In this document: positions 1-8,490 of the stretch, one piece after another | How positions within the stretch are numbered: position 1 is the first letter of the stretch | How the letters are laid out: each line of letters begins with the position of its first letter | NCBI GenBank assembly: GCA_029975165.1 | Contig: JARKPR010000067.1 | Coordinates: 62,001-126,000 of the forward strand | Length of the DNA: 64,000 nucleotides | Reading direction: 5' to 3' | Source of the DNA: Selenomonadales bacterium | GTDB lineage: Bacteria > Bacillota > Negativicutes > Sporomusales > UBA7701 | Made by a program: the position numbers and the translations under genes | Notes under the pieces: model-generated | What the model was told of the DNA's origin: nothing | Databases searched by the model: none | Seen by the model: the letters and a program-made list of their open reading frames with translations, nothing else

Positions 1-240
1 GCCCTCGTGCTTGAACTCGCGGCTGACCAGTTTGTAGCTCTCGGTCACAGGCACGACCTTTTCCACCCCCGGCAGCGCCTCGACCGGGAAGCCGTTGATG
101 ACCTTCTTGTCGCCGATGACGCCGATGATGGTGCGGTATCGTCCCTCTGAGAGGTGCACTTTCAGGCCGAGGCCGGTTATTTTCTCCACGACGCGGTTGA
201 TGTCGGCGTCGCTGGCAAGAGGCTGCATTACGATGATCAT
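1..240 (-). CDS. aroF: 3-deoxy-7-phosphoheptulonate synthase (DAHP synthase), N-terminal fragment
   Basis: The 80 N-terminal residues are visible; the gene runs off the left edge. They start MIIVMQPLASDADINRVVEK and contain GRYRTIIGVIGDKK. This is the ferredoxin-like/ACT-like regulatory domain at the front of type I-beta DAHP synthases, which condense PEP and erythrose 4-phosphate at the entry of the shikimate pathway. The ATG at 240 is preceded by a GGGAGG ribosome-binding site. Upstream lies a T-box leader with its own sigma-A promoter, so expression probably responds to charging of an aromatic-amino-acid tRNA. The catalytic barrel lies outside the window, so the call rests on the leader domain and the T-box context. 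Confidence 0.85.
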   Translation of the reverse strand, partial: MIIVMQPLASDADINRVVEKITGLGLKVHLSEGRYRTIIGVIGDKKVINGFPVEALPGVEKVVPVTESYKLVSREFKHEG

Positions 241-276
241 GATTGGTTCCTCCCTTTTTTATTTGAAATGTGCGAA

Positions 277-390
277 GCTGTCTAGAAAGCTTCAGATGCA
301 AGGAACGACGAGGACGTGACGGAGGCGTACTGGAAGTACGTCGGAGGAGCGCCCGCAGGAGTGACGCCGCAGATGAGCTTTCTAGGCAGC
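277..390. repeat. Intergenic palindromic repeat, copy 1 (114 bp)
   Basis: The outer arms GCTGTCTAGAAAGCT and AGCTTTCTAGGCAGC are near-perfect inverted repeats. Inside them are the core motifs CAGATGCAAGG and GACGCCGCAGATG, with a GTAC..GTAC centre. The same core recurs at 742-810, 22736-22863 and 53527-53652 and more loosely at 26693-26873. The copy sits between the T-box terminator and the aroF start, so it is transcribed as part of the aroF leader. Confidence 0.85.
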
Positions 391-411
391 TTCCCCGGTA
401 CAAATGCAAAT

Positions 412-695
412 AACCCCGTCCCTGTACAGGGACGGGGTTTAATATACCCGTGGTACCACCCTGCTTGCTTATAATGGCAAGCCGCTCTCTTCAGGTACGG
501 GACGTGCGTCCGATACCCTAGCCCATGATAACGGTGGCGTTCCGGCGCGGTCTACTCGCCAGTGGCTTTCAACCTGCTGCTCGCGGGTGTATTTCGGTCA
601 GCGCGCCTGCCGGGTCGCACCGACCCCCGGCTCTCTGGGAAACGCCTCTGGCTTACTTCTCCCGCTCATCGCATTTCGCTGTGTTGTTGATAGTA
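412..695 (-). promoter_or_regulatory. T-box leader of aroF, probably tyrosine-specific
   Basis: On the minus strand the T-box core AGGGTGGTACCACGGG lies at 447-462. It is followed at 412-440 by a GC-rich terminator hairpin (ACCCCGTCCC / GGGACGGGGT type stem) with a T-rich run. The 5' part has the typical stem I features: an AGTA turn near 652-658, an AGAGAG element, and a GAA-containing specifier region. The best specifier candidate is UAC (Tyr) at 589-591, followed by A. Uncharged tRNA should favour the antiterminator and allow aroF transcription. The T-box identity is firm; the amino acid is tentative. Confidence 0.92.
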
Positions 696-725
696 ACTAT
701 AGCAAAAGACAACCGCAATTGTCAA
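696..725 (-). promoter_or_regulatory. Sigma-A promoter of the aroF T-box leader
   Basis: On the minus strand TTGACA (720-725) and TATAGT (696-701) are separated by 18 bp, immediately upstream of stem I of the T-box. Confidence 0.8.
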
Positions 726-741
726 GCCGGAATTTGCACGC

Positions 742-810
742 GACTGTCTAAAAAGCTCCAGAGGCAAGGCAGCCGGGGACCAACGCCGCAGATGGACTTT
801 TTAGGCAGTC
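742..810. repeat. Intergenic palindromic repeat, copy 2 (69 bp, short form)
   Basis: The arms GACTGTCTAAAAAG and CTTTTTAGGCAGTC are inverted repeats around a shortened core that keeps GGCAAGGC and ACGCCGCAGATG. Its right end overlaps the last codons and the TAA stop of mogA (stop at 801-803), so the element forms the 3' end of that gene. Confidence 0.8.
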
Positions 811-1298
811 GCCCCGCTTCCGCATTCGCCGGCCTCGCCCTTCATTATCGCCAGTCCGTGCTCCAGGGCGGGCAGCACGACCTCCAGGCATTCCTTGACC
901 CCTTTGGGGCTGCCGGGGAGGTTGATGATGAGCGTGCGGCCGCGGATGCCGGCCACGGCCCGCGACAGCATAGCCCGCGAGGTCACTTCCAGCGACCTGG
1001 CCCGCATGGCCTCAGGGATGCCTGGCACCTGGCGGTCGATGACCGCCAGCGTGGCCTCGGGGGTGACGTCGCGCGGCCCCAGGCCGGTGCCGCCGGTGGT
1101 GAGGATGAGGTCGACGGCCAGGTTGTCCACCATATTGACGATCTCGCGGCTGAGGGCGTCGCGCTCGTCGGGCACGATAACGTAATGGCGCACTTCGCCG
1201 ATGCCGGCCAGCATGGTGGCGATGGTGCGTCCGCTGACATCCTCGCGTTCGCCGCGGGAACCCTTGTCGCTGGCGGTGATGATGCCGATGTTAAACAT
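801..1298 (-). CDS. mogA: Molybdopterin adenylyltransferase MogA
   Basis: This 165-residue protein starts MFNIGIITASDKGSRGERED and carries the MPT-binding motif TTGGTGLGPRDVTPEA plus NLPGSPKGVKE, as in MogA/MoaB proteins. These adenylylate molybdopterin before molybdate insertion. The ATG at 1298 overlaps the stop of the MOSC gene by 8 nt, so the two are translationally coupled. It is the last gene of the run moaA-moaD-moaC-MOSC-mogA. Its stop codon and last residues fall inside a palindromic repeat (742-810), giving a C-terminal tail (GECGSGATA) that is probably not conserved. The paralogous MoaB role cannot be excluded. Confidence 0.93.
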   Translation of the reverse strand: MFNIGIITASDKGSRGEREDVSGRTIATMLAGIGEVRHYVIVPDERDALSREIVNMVDNLAVDLILTTGGTGLGPRDVTPEATLAVIDRQVPGIPEAMRARSLEVTSRAMLSRAVAGIRGRTLIINLPGSPKGVKECLEVVLPALEHGLAIMKGEAGECGSGATA

Positions 1299-1731
1299 TG
1301 GCCGCCGCCTCCAGCGTATCGCCGACCGCCACCGGCCCGCCGGCCAGCACGACGGCGAAGATTCCCTCCTTGGGCATGACGCAGTCGCCGGCCTGATAGT
1401 AGATGGCACAGCGGGTGTGGCATTCCTTGCCTATCTGGCTGACCTCCAGGAGCGCGTCGCCGATTTTCAGGCGGGTGCCTACCGGCAGCGAGACGAGGTC
1501 GATTCCTTCGGTGGTGAGATTTTCGGCGAAGTCGCCCGGCCCGACGTCGAGCCCTTTCGCGCGCATTTTGTCGATGCTCTCGATGGCCAGCAGGCTTACC
1601 TGACGGTGGGCGAAGCCGGCGTGGGCGTCGCCTGCCAGCCCCTGTCCGGGCAGCAGTTCGGCGCGGCCGACGTTGGTTTTGCGTTCGCCTTTGTTGGCGC
1701 TGGTGCATACGGCGATGATTTTTCCGGACAT
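1291..1731 (-). CDS. MOSC domain protein
   Basis: This 146-residue stand-alone MOSC protein begins MSGKIIAVCTSANKGERK and contains GDAHAGFAHRQVSLL and the cysteine-bearing segment GKECHTRCAIYYQAGDCVMP. MOSC domains bind molybdenum cofactor or transfer sulfur to it; small MOSC proteins are often fused to or adjacent to mogA/moaC in anaerobes. Here the gene lies 11 bp after moaC and overlaps mogA by 8 nt. It probably acts in a late step of cofactor sulfuration or handling; the precise reaction cannot be read from the sequence. Confidence 0.88.
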   Translation of the reverse strand: MSGKIIAVCTSANKGERKTNVGRAELLPGQGLAGDAHAGFAHRQVSLLAIESIDKMRAKGLDVGPGDFAENLTTEGIDLVSLPVGTRLKIGDALLEVSQIGKECHTRCAIYYQAGDCVMPKEGIFAVVLAGGPVAVGDTLEAAANV

Positions 1732-1742
1732 TGTTCGGCCTC

Positions 1743-2225
1743 CTAGCCGCGGTCTTCCCGCAGATAATTGCCGCTCTTGCCGCCCGATTTGGCGGCCAGG
1801 CGGACGTATTCGACGACCATCCCCTTGTCGACCGCCTTGGCCATGTCGTAGATGGTCAGGGCGGCCACGGAAACGGCCGTCAACGCTTCCATTTCCACGC
1901 CGGTCTTGCCGGTCGTCCTCACGGTGGCGACGATGTCGATCGCGCTGGCGGTCTCGTCGACGGCGAAAGCGATGTCGACGCCGGTCAGCAGCAGCGGGTG
2001 GCACATCGGGATGAGCTGCCACGTCTGCTTGGCCGCCATGATGCCGGCCACCTGGGCCACGCTCAGCACGTCGCCCTTGCCGATCGCCCCCGCCTGGATG
2101 AGCGCGAGGGTCGCCGGCAGCAGTCTCACCCGGCCCTCGGCCACCGCTTCGCGCCGGGTCTCGTCCTTGGCCGTCACGTCGACCATCCGGGCCCGGCCGG
2201 CCTTGTTAAAATGGGTAAATTCCAC
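1743..2225 (-). CDS. moaC: Cyclic pyranopterin monophosphate synthase MoaC
   Basis: This 160-residue protein contains the family signatures [31 protein letters not shown] and [19 protein letters not shown]. MoaC converts the MoaA product to cyclic pyranopterin monophosphate, and the MCHPL histidine and the KDE region match the active site. The chosen start is GTG at 2225, with AAAGGAGA about seven bases upstream. It lies 23 bp after moaD and 11 bp before the MOSC gene in one operon. Confidence 0.97.
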   Translation of the reverse strand: MEFTHFNKAGRARMVDVTAKDETRREAVAEGRVRLLPATLALIQAGAIGKGDVLSVAQVAGIMAAKQTWQLIPMCHPLLLTGVDIAFAVDETASAIDIVATVRTTGKTGVEMEALTAVSVAALTIYDMAKAVDKGMVVEYVRLAAKSGGKSGNYLREDRG

Positions 2226-2248
2226 GCCAGTCTCCTTTCCGCGGTGGC

Positions 2249-2494
2249 TCACGCCTTGGCGGCGAAATCCCGGGGGAAGAGTTCCACCCGGTCGCCGTCG
2301 GCCAGCAGGCGCGACATGGTGCTCTCGTTGCCGTTCACCGCGGCGAGTTTTATTTCGGCGGGGTCGATCTCCAGTTCGGAGAGGAGTTCCCCCAGCGAGA
2401 TGCCGTCCGGGACGTCGGCCGCCATCATACCTGTGTCGGAACCCGCCGACAGGTAGTGCCGGAGCGACGCGTACAAGCGTACTTCGATTACCAA
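2249..2494 (-). CDS. MoaD/ThiS-like ubiquitin-fold protein lacking the C-terminal diglycine
   Basis: This 81-residue beta-grasp protein starts at TTG 2494 ([15 protein letters not shown]) behind GGAGGAAGG. The pattern ..LAAVNGNES...[12 protein letters not shown] matches MoaD. MoaD supplies the sulfur of molybdopterin synthase through a C-terminal Gly-Gly thiocarboxylate, but this protein ends FPRDFAAKA with no diglycine, and no neighbouring frame restores one. It sits between moaA and moaC as a moaD would. No moaE or moeB is visible in the window. Either the protein has another role or the sulfur carrier is encoded elsewhere. Confidence 0.8.
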   Translation of the reverse strand: MVIEVRLYASLRHYLSAGSDTGMMAADVPDGISLGELLSELEIDPAEIKLAAVNGNESTMSRLLADGDRVELFPRDFAAKA

Positions 2495-2605
2495 TCCTGC
2501 CCCACAACCTTCCTCCGATGCTTCCTCTTGCAGACGTTACTTAGTACTATTCGGGCAGAAAGGGCTAATTCCTGCCAGTTAATTTCCAAATATTGCTAAT
2601 TAGTG

Positions 2606-3586
2606 TCAGCCGCCGATCTGCGACATGCGGCGCCCGAAGCCCGGATAGCCGCTCGTGCGGCAGAGGGAATGGCCGTCAGGCTTGGCGCGGACGGCCGCGG
2701 CGAACAGCGCCGCCAGTTCGTCGTCGCTGGCCCCCGCCCTGAGCGGCGTTCTGACGTCGATCTCCAGGTCGCTCAGCAAGCATGGCCGGAGACGGCCGTC
2801 GGCCGTCAGCCGCAGGCGGTTGCAGGCGTTGCAGAAATGTTCGCTGATCGGGGTTATGAACCCGAAGGTTCCCTGCGATTTGGGCAGGCGCCAGTAACGG
2901 GCCGGCCCGTTGCCTTTGGCGGTTGCGGGTTCCAGGCGGCCGTGCCCCGCTGCTTCGAGCAGCCGTTTGACGGCGGCGATGTCGGGGCCGGCCTCGAAGC
3001 TTGCGCTGCCGCCCAGCGGCATGCGTTCTATGAAGCGCACCGCTATGGGGTAGCAGTAGACTTGGTCGATGAAGAAGGCCAGGTCGGCGGCGGTCAAGGC
3101 CGCGGTCAGGACGACGTTGAGCTTGAGCGGCGTCAGGCCGGCGGCGAGGGCGCTTTTCACTCCCCGCAGCGTATCTTCGAGCCGGCCGCAGTAGGTCATC
3201 TTGGCGAATTTCGCGGCATCGACGGTGTCGAGGCTGATGTTGACCCGGTCGAGGCCGGCGGCTTTCAGCGCGGGCGCGAACTTGGGCAGCAGGCTGCCGT
3301 TCGTGGTCAACGACAGGTCCTCGATCGTCCCCAGGCGTTTGACGGCGGCGACAAAGTCGACGAAGCCTTTGCGGACCAGCGGTTCGCCGCCTGTCAGCCG
3401 CACGTTCCTGATGCCCTCGCGGCTGAAAACGGCGATAAGGCGCAGCAATTCTTCATAGGTGAGTATTTCGTCGTGGGTCAGCCACTTTACGCCCCGCGGC
3501 GGCATGCAGTATGCGCAGCGGAAATTGCAGCGGTCGGTGACAGACACCCGGAGATAATGGATGGTCCGGTCGTGGCCGTCGCGCAT
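2606..3586 (-). CDS. moaA: GTP 3',8-cyclase MoaA (radical SAM)
   Basis: This 326-residue radical SAM enzyme performs the first step of molybdopterin synthesis, GTP to 3',8-cyclo-dihydro-GTP. The SAM-cluster motif CNFRCAYC (C20, C24, C27) and the second cluster motif CNACNRLRL...RPC near residues 255-273 are both present. The chain ends in the Gly-Gly tail (SQIGG) needed for catalysis. The ATG at 3586 has AAAGGGGCGG upstream; longer in-frame extensions lack a ribosome-binding site and family similarity. The 214-bp gap to the divergent gene at 3801 holds GC-rich inverted repeats near 3700-3735. I could not match them to a Moco riboswitch. Confidence 0.97.
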   Translation of the reverse strand: MRDGHDRTIHYLRVSVTDRCNFRCAYCMPPRGVKWLTHDEILTYEELLRLIAVFSREGIRNVRLTGGEPLVRKGFVDFVAAVKRLGTIEDLSLTTNGSLLPKFAPALKAAGLDRVNISLDTVDAAKFAKMTYCGRLEDTLRGVKSALAAGLTPLKLNVVLTAALTAADLAFFIDQVYCYPIAVRFIERMPLGGSASFEAGPDIAAVKRLLEAAGHGRLEPATAKGNGPARYWRLPKSQGTFGFITPISEHFCNACNRLRLTADGRLRPCLLSDLEIDVRTPLRAGASDDELAALFAAAVRAKPDGHSLCRTSGYPGFGRRMSQIGG

Positions 3587-3800
3587 GATTCCGCCCCTTT
3601 CTCCGTCCTCAGAAAGATGTGTAGGTTGACTTATTCGCCGGCAACGGCCGGATAACCTGCCGCTGCGGGGATGGGAAAAGGGGGAATCGCCGAAAACCTT
3701 GCCGCCGGCAGCAGGATTTTGCCTGCCGGCCGATAATAAATATTTTTGGATATAATCCGCAAAACTATCAATTAAAACCATTTTAAAGGGAGGCTTGGCG

Positions 3801-4472
3801 ATGAAGACCCTCAGATTCCTCGGTCATGCCTGTTTTCTCCTTTCCGACGGCAAGACGTCGATCATTTTCGATCCTTTCCTGACCGGAAACCCCTCGGCAG
3901 CCGCGGAGGCGGCCGCCATCGACTGCCAGTACGTCATGCCCTCGCATTGCCATGGCGACCATTTCGGCGATGCGGTGGCGATCGCCAAACGCACCGGCGC
4001 GACTGTGGTGTCCACCGCCGAAGTGGCCGGCTCCTGCGGCTCCCAGGGCTGCCAGGCCCATGCGATGCACCTGGGCGGCAAGCATGCTTTCGATTTCGGC
4101 TATGTCCGCCTGACGCTCGCTTTCCACGGTTCCGGGGTGCCGGGCGGCCACGCCTGCGGCTTCGTGGTGAACCTCGGCGGCACGACTGTCTATCACGCCG
4201 GCGATACCGGCCTCTTCGGCGATATGGCCCTCATCGGCCGGCTGGAGAAGATCGATTATGCGCTGCTGCCGATCGGCGACAACTACACCATGGGGCCGGT
4301 GGACGCCGTCGAGGCCGTCGCCCTGCTCAAGCCGCGCTTCGTGGTGCCGATGCATTACAACACTTGGCCGCTGATCGCCCAGGACCCGCAGGCGTTCAAA
4401 AAAGATGTGGAACAACGCCTCGGCGTGCCGGTGCTAGTTATGGAGCCGGGCGAAACGGTCACCCTCGAATAG
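3801..4472 (+). CDS. UPF0173 metal-dependent hydrolase (beta-lactamase fold)
   Basis: This 223-residue protein of the metallo-beta-lactamase superfamily has the metal-binding motif SHCHGDHFGD (HxHxDH) near residues 50-59, a later YHAGDTGLFGDM and VPMHYNTWPLI. These match the YtkL/UPF0173 family, whose substrate is unknown. The ATG at 3801 lies seven bases after AGGGAGG; a TTG at 3795 overlaps the spacer and is less likely. It is transcribed away from moaA and is followed directly by a strong terminator. Confidence 0.9.
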   Translation: MKTLRFLGHACFLLSDGKTSIIFDPFLTGNPSAAAEAAAIDCQYVMPSHCHGDHFGDAVAIAKRTGATVVSTAEVAGSCGSQGCQAHAMHLGGKHAFDFGYVRLTLAFHGSGVPGGHACGFVVNLGGTTVYHAGDTGLFGDMALIGRLEKIDYALLPIGDNYTMGPVDAVEAVALLKPRFVVPMHYNTWPLIAQDPQAFKKDVEQRLGVPVLVMEPGETVTLE

Positions 4473-4520
4473 CAGACTGGCGATAAAAAAACCGGCAGAT
4501 ATCACATCTGCCGGTTTTTT
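4473..4520 (+). terminator. Terminator, with a 15-base remnant of the palindromic repeat
   Basis: The hairpin ACCGGCAGAT / ATCTGCCGGT at about 4491-4514 is flanked by an A-run and a T-run, so it can stop both the UPF0173 gene and the converging operon end at 4538. The 15 bases right after the stop codon, CAGACTGGCGATAAA (4473-4487), are identical to the left end of the repeats at 22736 and 53527. This suggests a decayed repeat copy. Confidence 0.85.
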
Positions 4521-4537
4521 CTTATTTGCTGGTTTTG

Positions 4538-5815
4538 TCACCAGGGGTCTGCCAGCCTGCCGTCACGGTCGAAGGCCATTGGGGCGAGCGGACTGGCAAT
4601 TTCCATGCTGGGGTTTGCTGCCGCCTCTGGCAACAACGCTTCGGAGATATACAGCTCGCCCAGCTGCAGGGTGTTTTTGATCCGGACCAGCCGCGCCTGG
4701 GCGGGGTCGGGGACGAAGCAGGTTTTCAGCACCACGCGGACGGCGTCCAGGTCGGTGTCTACGAGCATGGGGATGCGGGCCGACGCCGTCACCGTGGAGG
4801 TGAGGGCGTTGGCGTAGACGGCATCGTAGTCGTATTTGGCGAACAGCCTGCGGGTGGTTACGTCGGCGAGGCCGACGCCGTTGGCGTTGCCGGCGCTTTT
4901 GTCCGTCACGTCCAGTACGGCGATTTTGCTCACTTCGGGCCCGCCGGAGATGAAGGGGGTCGAGTAACGCCCCGTGATGTTGCCGTCGATCCCGCCGCCG
5001 GAGAATTCTTTGCCGATCCAGTCGACCACCAGCACGTCGATCTGCGGGAACATGATGCGGGGCATGTTGGCCTTGGCCTCGATCAGCAGCCGCTGGTCGG
5101 CGGCGATCAGGTCGGCGGCCGGCATGCATTCCACTTTCATGATCTTGTCGTAGGCGTTCTCGACCGTGGCGATGCCGAACAGCACCGGGCACGTGGCCAG
5201 CTTGATGGCCGCCATTTTCACGATGAACTCGGCCATGAGGCCGAATCCGTAGGTGTGGCAGGAGTCGGCCCCTTGCTGCTTGCCGAGGCCGATGGCCAGC
5301 ATTTTGACGATGCCGCTCTCGCTCGGCCCGCGGAATGCGTTATGGGGTTTCACCCTGTTGAGCACGACGATGCCGTCGGCTTCGTAAGCGTGCTTGTCGA
5401 TCAGCACCGGCAAGCCGTTCTCCAGCTTGCCGACCTCGACCGTTTCCATGGAAGAGACGATGGGACAGCCGACCGATTCTTCGGTTACGCCCAGATGGGC
5501 GAGCACTTTGTTCTGCCCGGCGGCAGTGGCGCCGCCGTGGCTGCCCATGGCCGGCACGACGAACGGCTGCGCGCCGCGTTTTTTCAGTTCTTCCACCGTT
5601 ACCCGCGCAAGGGTGGCGACCTGATCCATTCCCCGGCTGCCGACGGTGAGGGCGATCCGCATCCCCGGCTTAACCAGGCGGGAGATTTCCTCCCGGCCCA
5701 GTTCCCGCCGCAGGGCTGCTTCCACATCCTTCACGGCCGGCGCCGGGAAATGCTGGCGGACCTTGGCTACTTTCGGCAACGGCACATCCTTTAGCAGTTC
5801 ATGTATGACGCTCAT
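4538..5815 (-). CDS. LarA-like nickel-pincer isomerase (DUF2088 family)
   Basis: This 425-residue protein resembles lactate racemase LarA and its many paralogues. The segment VNRVKPHNAFRG-type/SGIVKML...GADSCH supplies H158, K171 and H187, and MGSHGGAT supplies H93. Their spacing resembles the catalytic and nickel-binding H108/H174/K184/H200 of LarA. The family interconverts stereoisomers of 2-hydroxyacids using the nickel pincer nucleotide; the LarB/C/E cofactor genes are not in this window. It is the last gene of the sigma-54 operon and probably epimerises the imported hydroxyacid or an intermediate. ATG 5815 has GGAG nine bases upstream; a GTG at 5834-5836 would add seven residues. Substrate unknown. 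Confidence 0.8.
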   Translation of the reverse strand: MSVIHELLKDVPLPKVAKVRQHFPAPAVKDVEAALRRELGREEISRLVKPGMRIALTVGSRGMDQVATLARVTVEELKKRGAQPFVVPAMGSHGGATAAGQNKVLAHLGVTEESVGCPIVSSMETVEVGKLENGLPVLIDKHAYEADGIVVLNRVKPHNAFRGPSESGIVKMLAIGLGKQQGADSCHTYGFGLMAEFIVKMAAIKLATCPVLFGIATVENAYDKIMKVECMPAADLIAADQRLLIEAKANMPRIMFPQIDVLVVDWIGKEFSGGGIDGNITGRYSTPFISGGPEVSKIAVLDVTDKSAGNANGVGLADVTTRRLFAKYDYDAVYANALTSTVTASARIPMLVDTDLDAVRVVLKTCFVPDPAQARLVRIKNTLQLGELYISEALLPEAAANPSMEIASPLAPMAFDRDGRLADPW

Positions 5816-5857
5816 AGCCTTGTTCTCCGTTTTCACCCGGACCGCGGAAAGCGGACG

Positions 5858-6883
5858 TTATTTTTTGTCCAGGCCCAATTCCTTGATGGTCTTGCCGTAG
5901 TCGTCGAAGGCCTGCTTCATGAATTTGCCGAAATCGGCCGCATTCTGGTATTGCACCGGCTGAAGCATGTCCTGCATGGCCTTCTTGAATTCGGCATCCT
6001 CGCAGATTTTCTTGAACAGGTCTTCGTAGTAGGCGATGATTTCCGGCGAGGTGCCTTTGGCGACGGCTATGCCTTTGACCGAGCCCCAGGTATAGAAGTT
6101 GATCCCCTGTTCCTTGAGGGTCGGGATGTTGGGCAGCGCCGGGTCTCTCTCCGGGGTAGCGATGGCGACGGGCCGCACTCTGTTGGCTTTGAGCGGGCCG
6201 ACGACTTCGGCGGGATGGTTGCCGCCCATGACGGTCTGGCCGCCGATGAGGGTCGTCATCGACTGCGAGCCGCCGGCGTGCGGGATGGGCGTCACGTTTA
6301 TGCCGGCTGCCTTGCCGATGCCCCTCATGACCATATCGACGGAGCCGGCGGTGACCGACACCGAAGCGGTTACGGGTTTATTCTCCTTTTTCGACCAGTC
6401 GACGATGTCCTTAACCGACTTGAACGGCGAATTTTCCGGGACGAGGACGACGACCGAGTGGATCGACAGGCGGGCTACCGGCAGCAGGTCCTCGAAGGGT
6501 TTATAATCGATTTTTTCCAGGTGGGGCATGACAAGGTCGCAGCCCGACCCGTAGCCGAGGACGAGGTTGTAGCCGTCCGGCTTGCCGCGGGCTACGAATG
6601 CGGCGCCTTCGACGCCGGCGCCGCCGGGTTTGTTGACGATCTGCACCGGCTGCGGGCAATACTTGGACCACACTTTTTCGACGGCGCGGGCCAGCAGGTC
6701 GGACGACCCTCCGGCCGCGTAGGGAACGACGATAGTGACCGGTTTTTCGGGCTTGAAGGCCTTGCCGGCCTCAGGTTTCTTGTCGCCGCCGGCCGACTTG
6801 CCGCCGCCGCAGCCCGCTGCGAGCACCATGGCGAGCGCCACGACCACCGCAACCAAGATAACCCATTTCTTCTTGCCAAACAT
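5858..6883 (-). CDS. tctC: Tripartite tricarboxylate transporter substrate-binding lipoprotein (TctC/Bug family)
   Basis: This 341-residue extracytoplasmic binding protein has a lipoprotein signal MFGKKKWVILVAVVVALAMV ending in the lipobox LAAGC. It contains VPYAAGGSSDLLARAV and the IVNKPGGAGVEGA signature of Bug receptors, which bind carboxylates such as citrate, tartrate or nicotinate-type acids. The ATG at 6883 follows GGGAGGGG. It is cotranscribed after tctB and tctA, an order with the receptor last. The ligand is unknown; neighbouring aldolases suggest a hydroxy- or keto-dicarboxylate or sugar acid. Confidence 0.95.
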   Translation of the reverse strand: MFGKKKWVILVAVVVALAMVLAAGCGGGKSAGGDKKPEAGKAFKPEKPVTIVVPYAAGGSSDLLARAVEKVWSKYCPQPVQIVNKPGGAGVEGAAFVARGKPDGYNLVLGYGSGCDLVMPHLEKIDYKPFEDLLPVARLSIHSVVVLVPENSPFKSVKDIVDWSKKENKPVTASVSVTAGSVDMVMRGIGKAAGINVTPIPHAGGSQSMTTLIGGQTVMGGNHPAEVVGPLKANRVRPVAIATPERDPALPNIPTLKEQGINFYTWGSVKGIAVAKGTSPEIIAYYEDLFKKICEDAEFKKAMQDMLQPVQYQNAADFGKFMKQAFDDYGKTIKELGLDKK

Positions 6884-6963
6884 TTGATCCCCTCCCTTTT
6901 ATTGTTGGTGATGCCAAACCCGATGTTAAACTTGCCAAGCCTATACTATGCTCGCTGTTTGCG

Positions 6964-8472
6964 TCAGTTCGTTTGCCCGGCGTCCTGCCGCCGGTTCTTG
7001 CGAATATTTATATAGAGCTGGCCGACGAGCACCAGCACGAACAGCGCCATCAGCGTTCCCGAGATCGGCCGGGTGAAGAAAATCGCCGGACTGCCCTGCG
7101 ACATGAGCAGCGATTGCCGCAGGGAGTTCTCGATGAGCGGCGCGAGGATGAACGCCATGATCAGCGGCCCCGGCTCGAAGCCCATTTTTCGGAAGATGTA
7201 GCCTACGATGCCGAAGGCGATGAATACGTAGATGCTGAATACTTCGTTGGCGAGGCTGTAGCAGCCCATGACGGTGAACATGATGATCACGGGGCCCATG
7301 ATCCCGAAGGGCACCTTCAGGAGTTGCACCCATAGGCCGACCAGCGGCAGGTTGAGGATCAGGAGGATGACGTTGCCGATGTACATCGAGGCGATGACGC
7401 CCCAGAAGATGTCGGGATGTTCGCCGATGAGGAACGGCCCCGGCGTAACGCCCTGCACCATGAGGGCGGCGAAAATCATCGCGATCGACGCGTTGCAGGG
7501 TATCCCCAGGGTCAGGAGGGGGATGAAGGACGAGCTCGACGCCCCGTTGTTGGCCGCCTCCGGGCCGGCCACCCCGGCGATGGCGCCGTGGCCGAACTCT
7601 TCCGGGTTTTTCGACAGCCGCTGCTCCATGGCGTACGAGGTCAGCGACGCGACCACCGCGCCGCCGCCGGGGATTATCCCCGTAAAGAAGCCGACCAGCG
7701 ACCCGCGGACGACCGCCCATTTGCTTTCCGCCCAGTCCTGGGCGGTCGGAAACAGCTTGCCGATCTTTTTGGTCACGAATTCCGCGCCGCCCTTTTCCTC
7801 CAGGGTGGTCAAGACTTCGCTCAGCCCGAACATGCCCATGGCCAGGGTGACGAAATCGAAGCCGTCCTGCAGGGCGACGATCCCGAAGGTGAACCGTTCC
7901 TTGCCGGATATCGGGTCGAGGCCGACGTTGGACAGCAGCACCCCGAGAAAAATCATGATCGTCCCTTTGACCGGCGAGCTCCCGGACAGGAAGACGGCCA
8001 GCAGCAGCCCGAACAGCATCAGGGCGAAATACTCCGGCGCCCCGAACCGCAGGGCGAATTCGGCCAGCGGCGGCGCCATGAACGTCAGGCCGACGACGCC
8101 CACCGTGCCGGCTACGAACGAGCCGATGGCGGCTATCGCCAGCGCGGCCCCCGCCCGGCCCTTTTTCGCCATCTCGAAGCCGTCGATGCAGGTGACGACC
8201 GAGGCGGCCTCGCCGGGTATCCGCATGAGGATGGAGGTCGTGGAGCCGCCGTACATGGCCCCGTAATAGATGCCGGCGAGGAAGATGATCGAGGTGGCCG
8301 GCGAATGGAGCGCGTAAACGACCGGCAGGAGGAGCGAGATCGTCGCCGCCGGCCCCAGTCCCGGCAGGACGCCGACGGCAGTGCCCAGAGCGGCCCCCAG
8401 GAAGCAGTACATCAAGTTGTTGGCGGTGAATGCTATCGAAAATCCGCCGAACAGGCCCGCAAAAACATCCAT
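6964..8472 (-). CDS. tctA: Tripartite tricarboxylate transporter large permease TctA
   Basis: This 502-residue polytopic membrane protein has the TctA hallmarks: VLPGLGPAATISLLLPVVY, GSTTSILMRIPGEAASVVT, GIIPGGGAVVASLTSYAMEQ and GIPCNASIAMIFAALMVQG. It forms the transport channel with TctB and receives substrate from TctC, driven by ion gradients. The start ATG 8472 lies 18 bp after the tctB stop, consistent with cotranscription. Confidence 0.97.
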   Translation of the reverse strand: MDVFAGLFGGFSIAFTANNLMYCFLGAALGTAVGVLPGLGPAATISLLLPVVYALHSPATSIIFLAGIYYGAMYGGSTTSILMRIPGEAASVVTCIDGFEMAKKGRAGAALAIAAIGSFVAGTVGVVGLTFMAPPLAEFALRFGAPEYFALMLFGLLLAVFLSGSSPVKGTIMIFLGVLLSNVGLDPISGKERFTFGIVALQDGFDFVTLAMGMFGLSEVLTTLEEKGGAEFVTKKIGKLFPTAQDWAESKWAVVRGSLVGFFTGIIPGGGAVVASLTSYAMEQRLSKNPEEFGHGAIAGVAGPEAANNGASSSSFIPLLTLGIPCNASIAMIFAALMVQGVTPGPFLIGEHPDIFWGVIASMYIGNVILLILNLPLVGLWVQLLKVPFGIMGPVIIMFTVMGCYSLANEVFSIYVFIAFGIVGYIFRKMGFEPGPLIMAFILAPLIENSLRQSLLMSQGSPAIFFTRPISGTLMALFVLVLVGQLYINIRKNRRQDAGQTN

Positions 8473-8490
8473 ATATCAGCCGCCCTCTCC

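Noticed and set aside
3587-3800. Possible Moco riboswitch upstream of moaA
   Set aside because: The inverted repeats there do not match the Moco motif elements I know; a covariance search (RF01055) would be needed.
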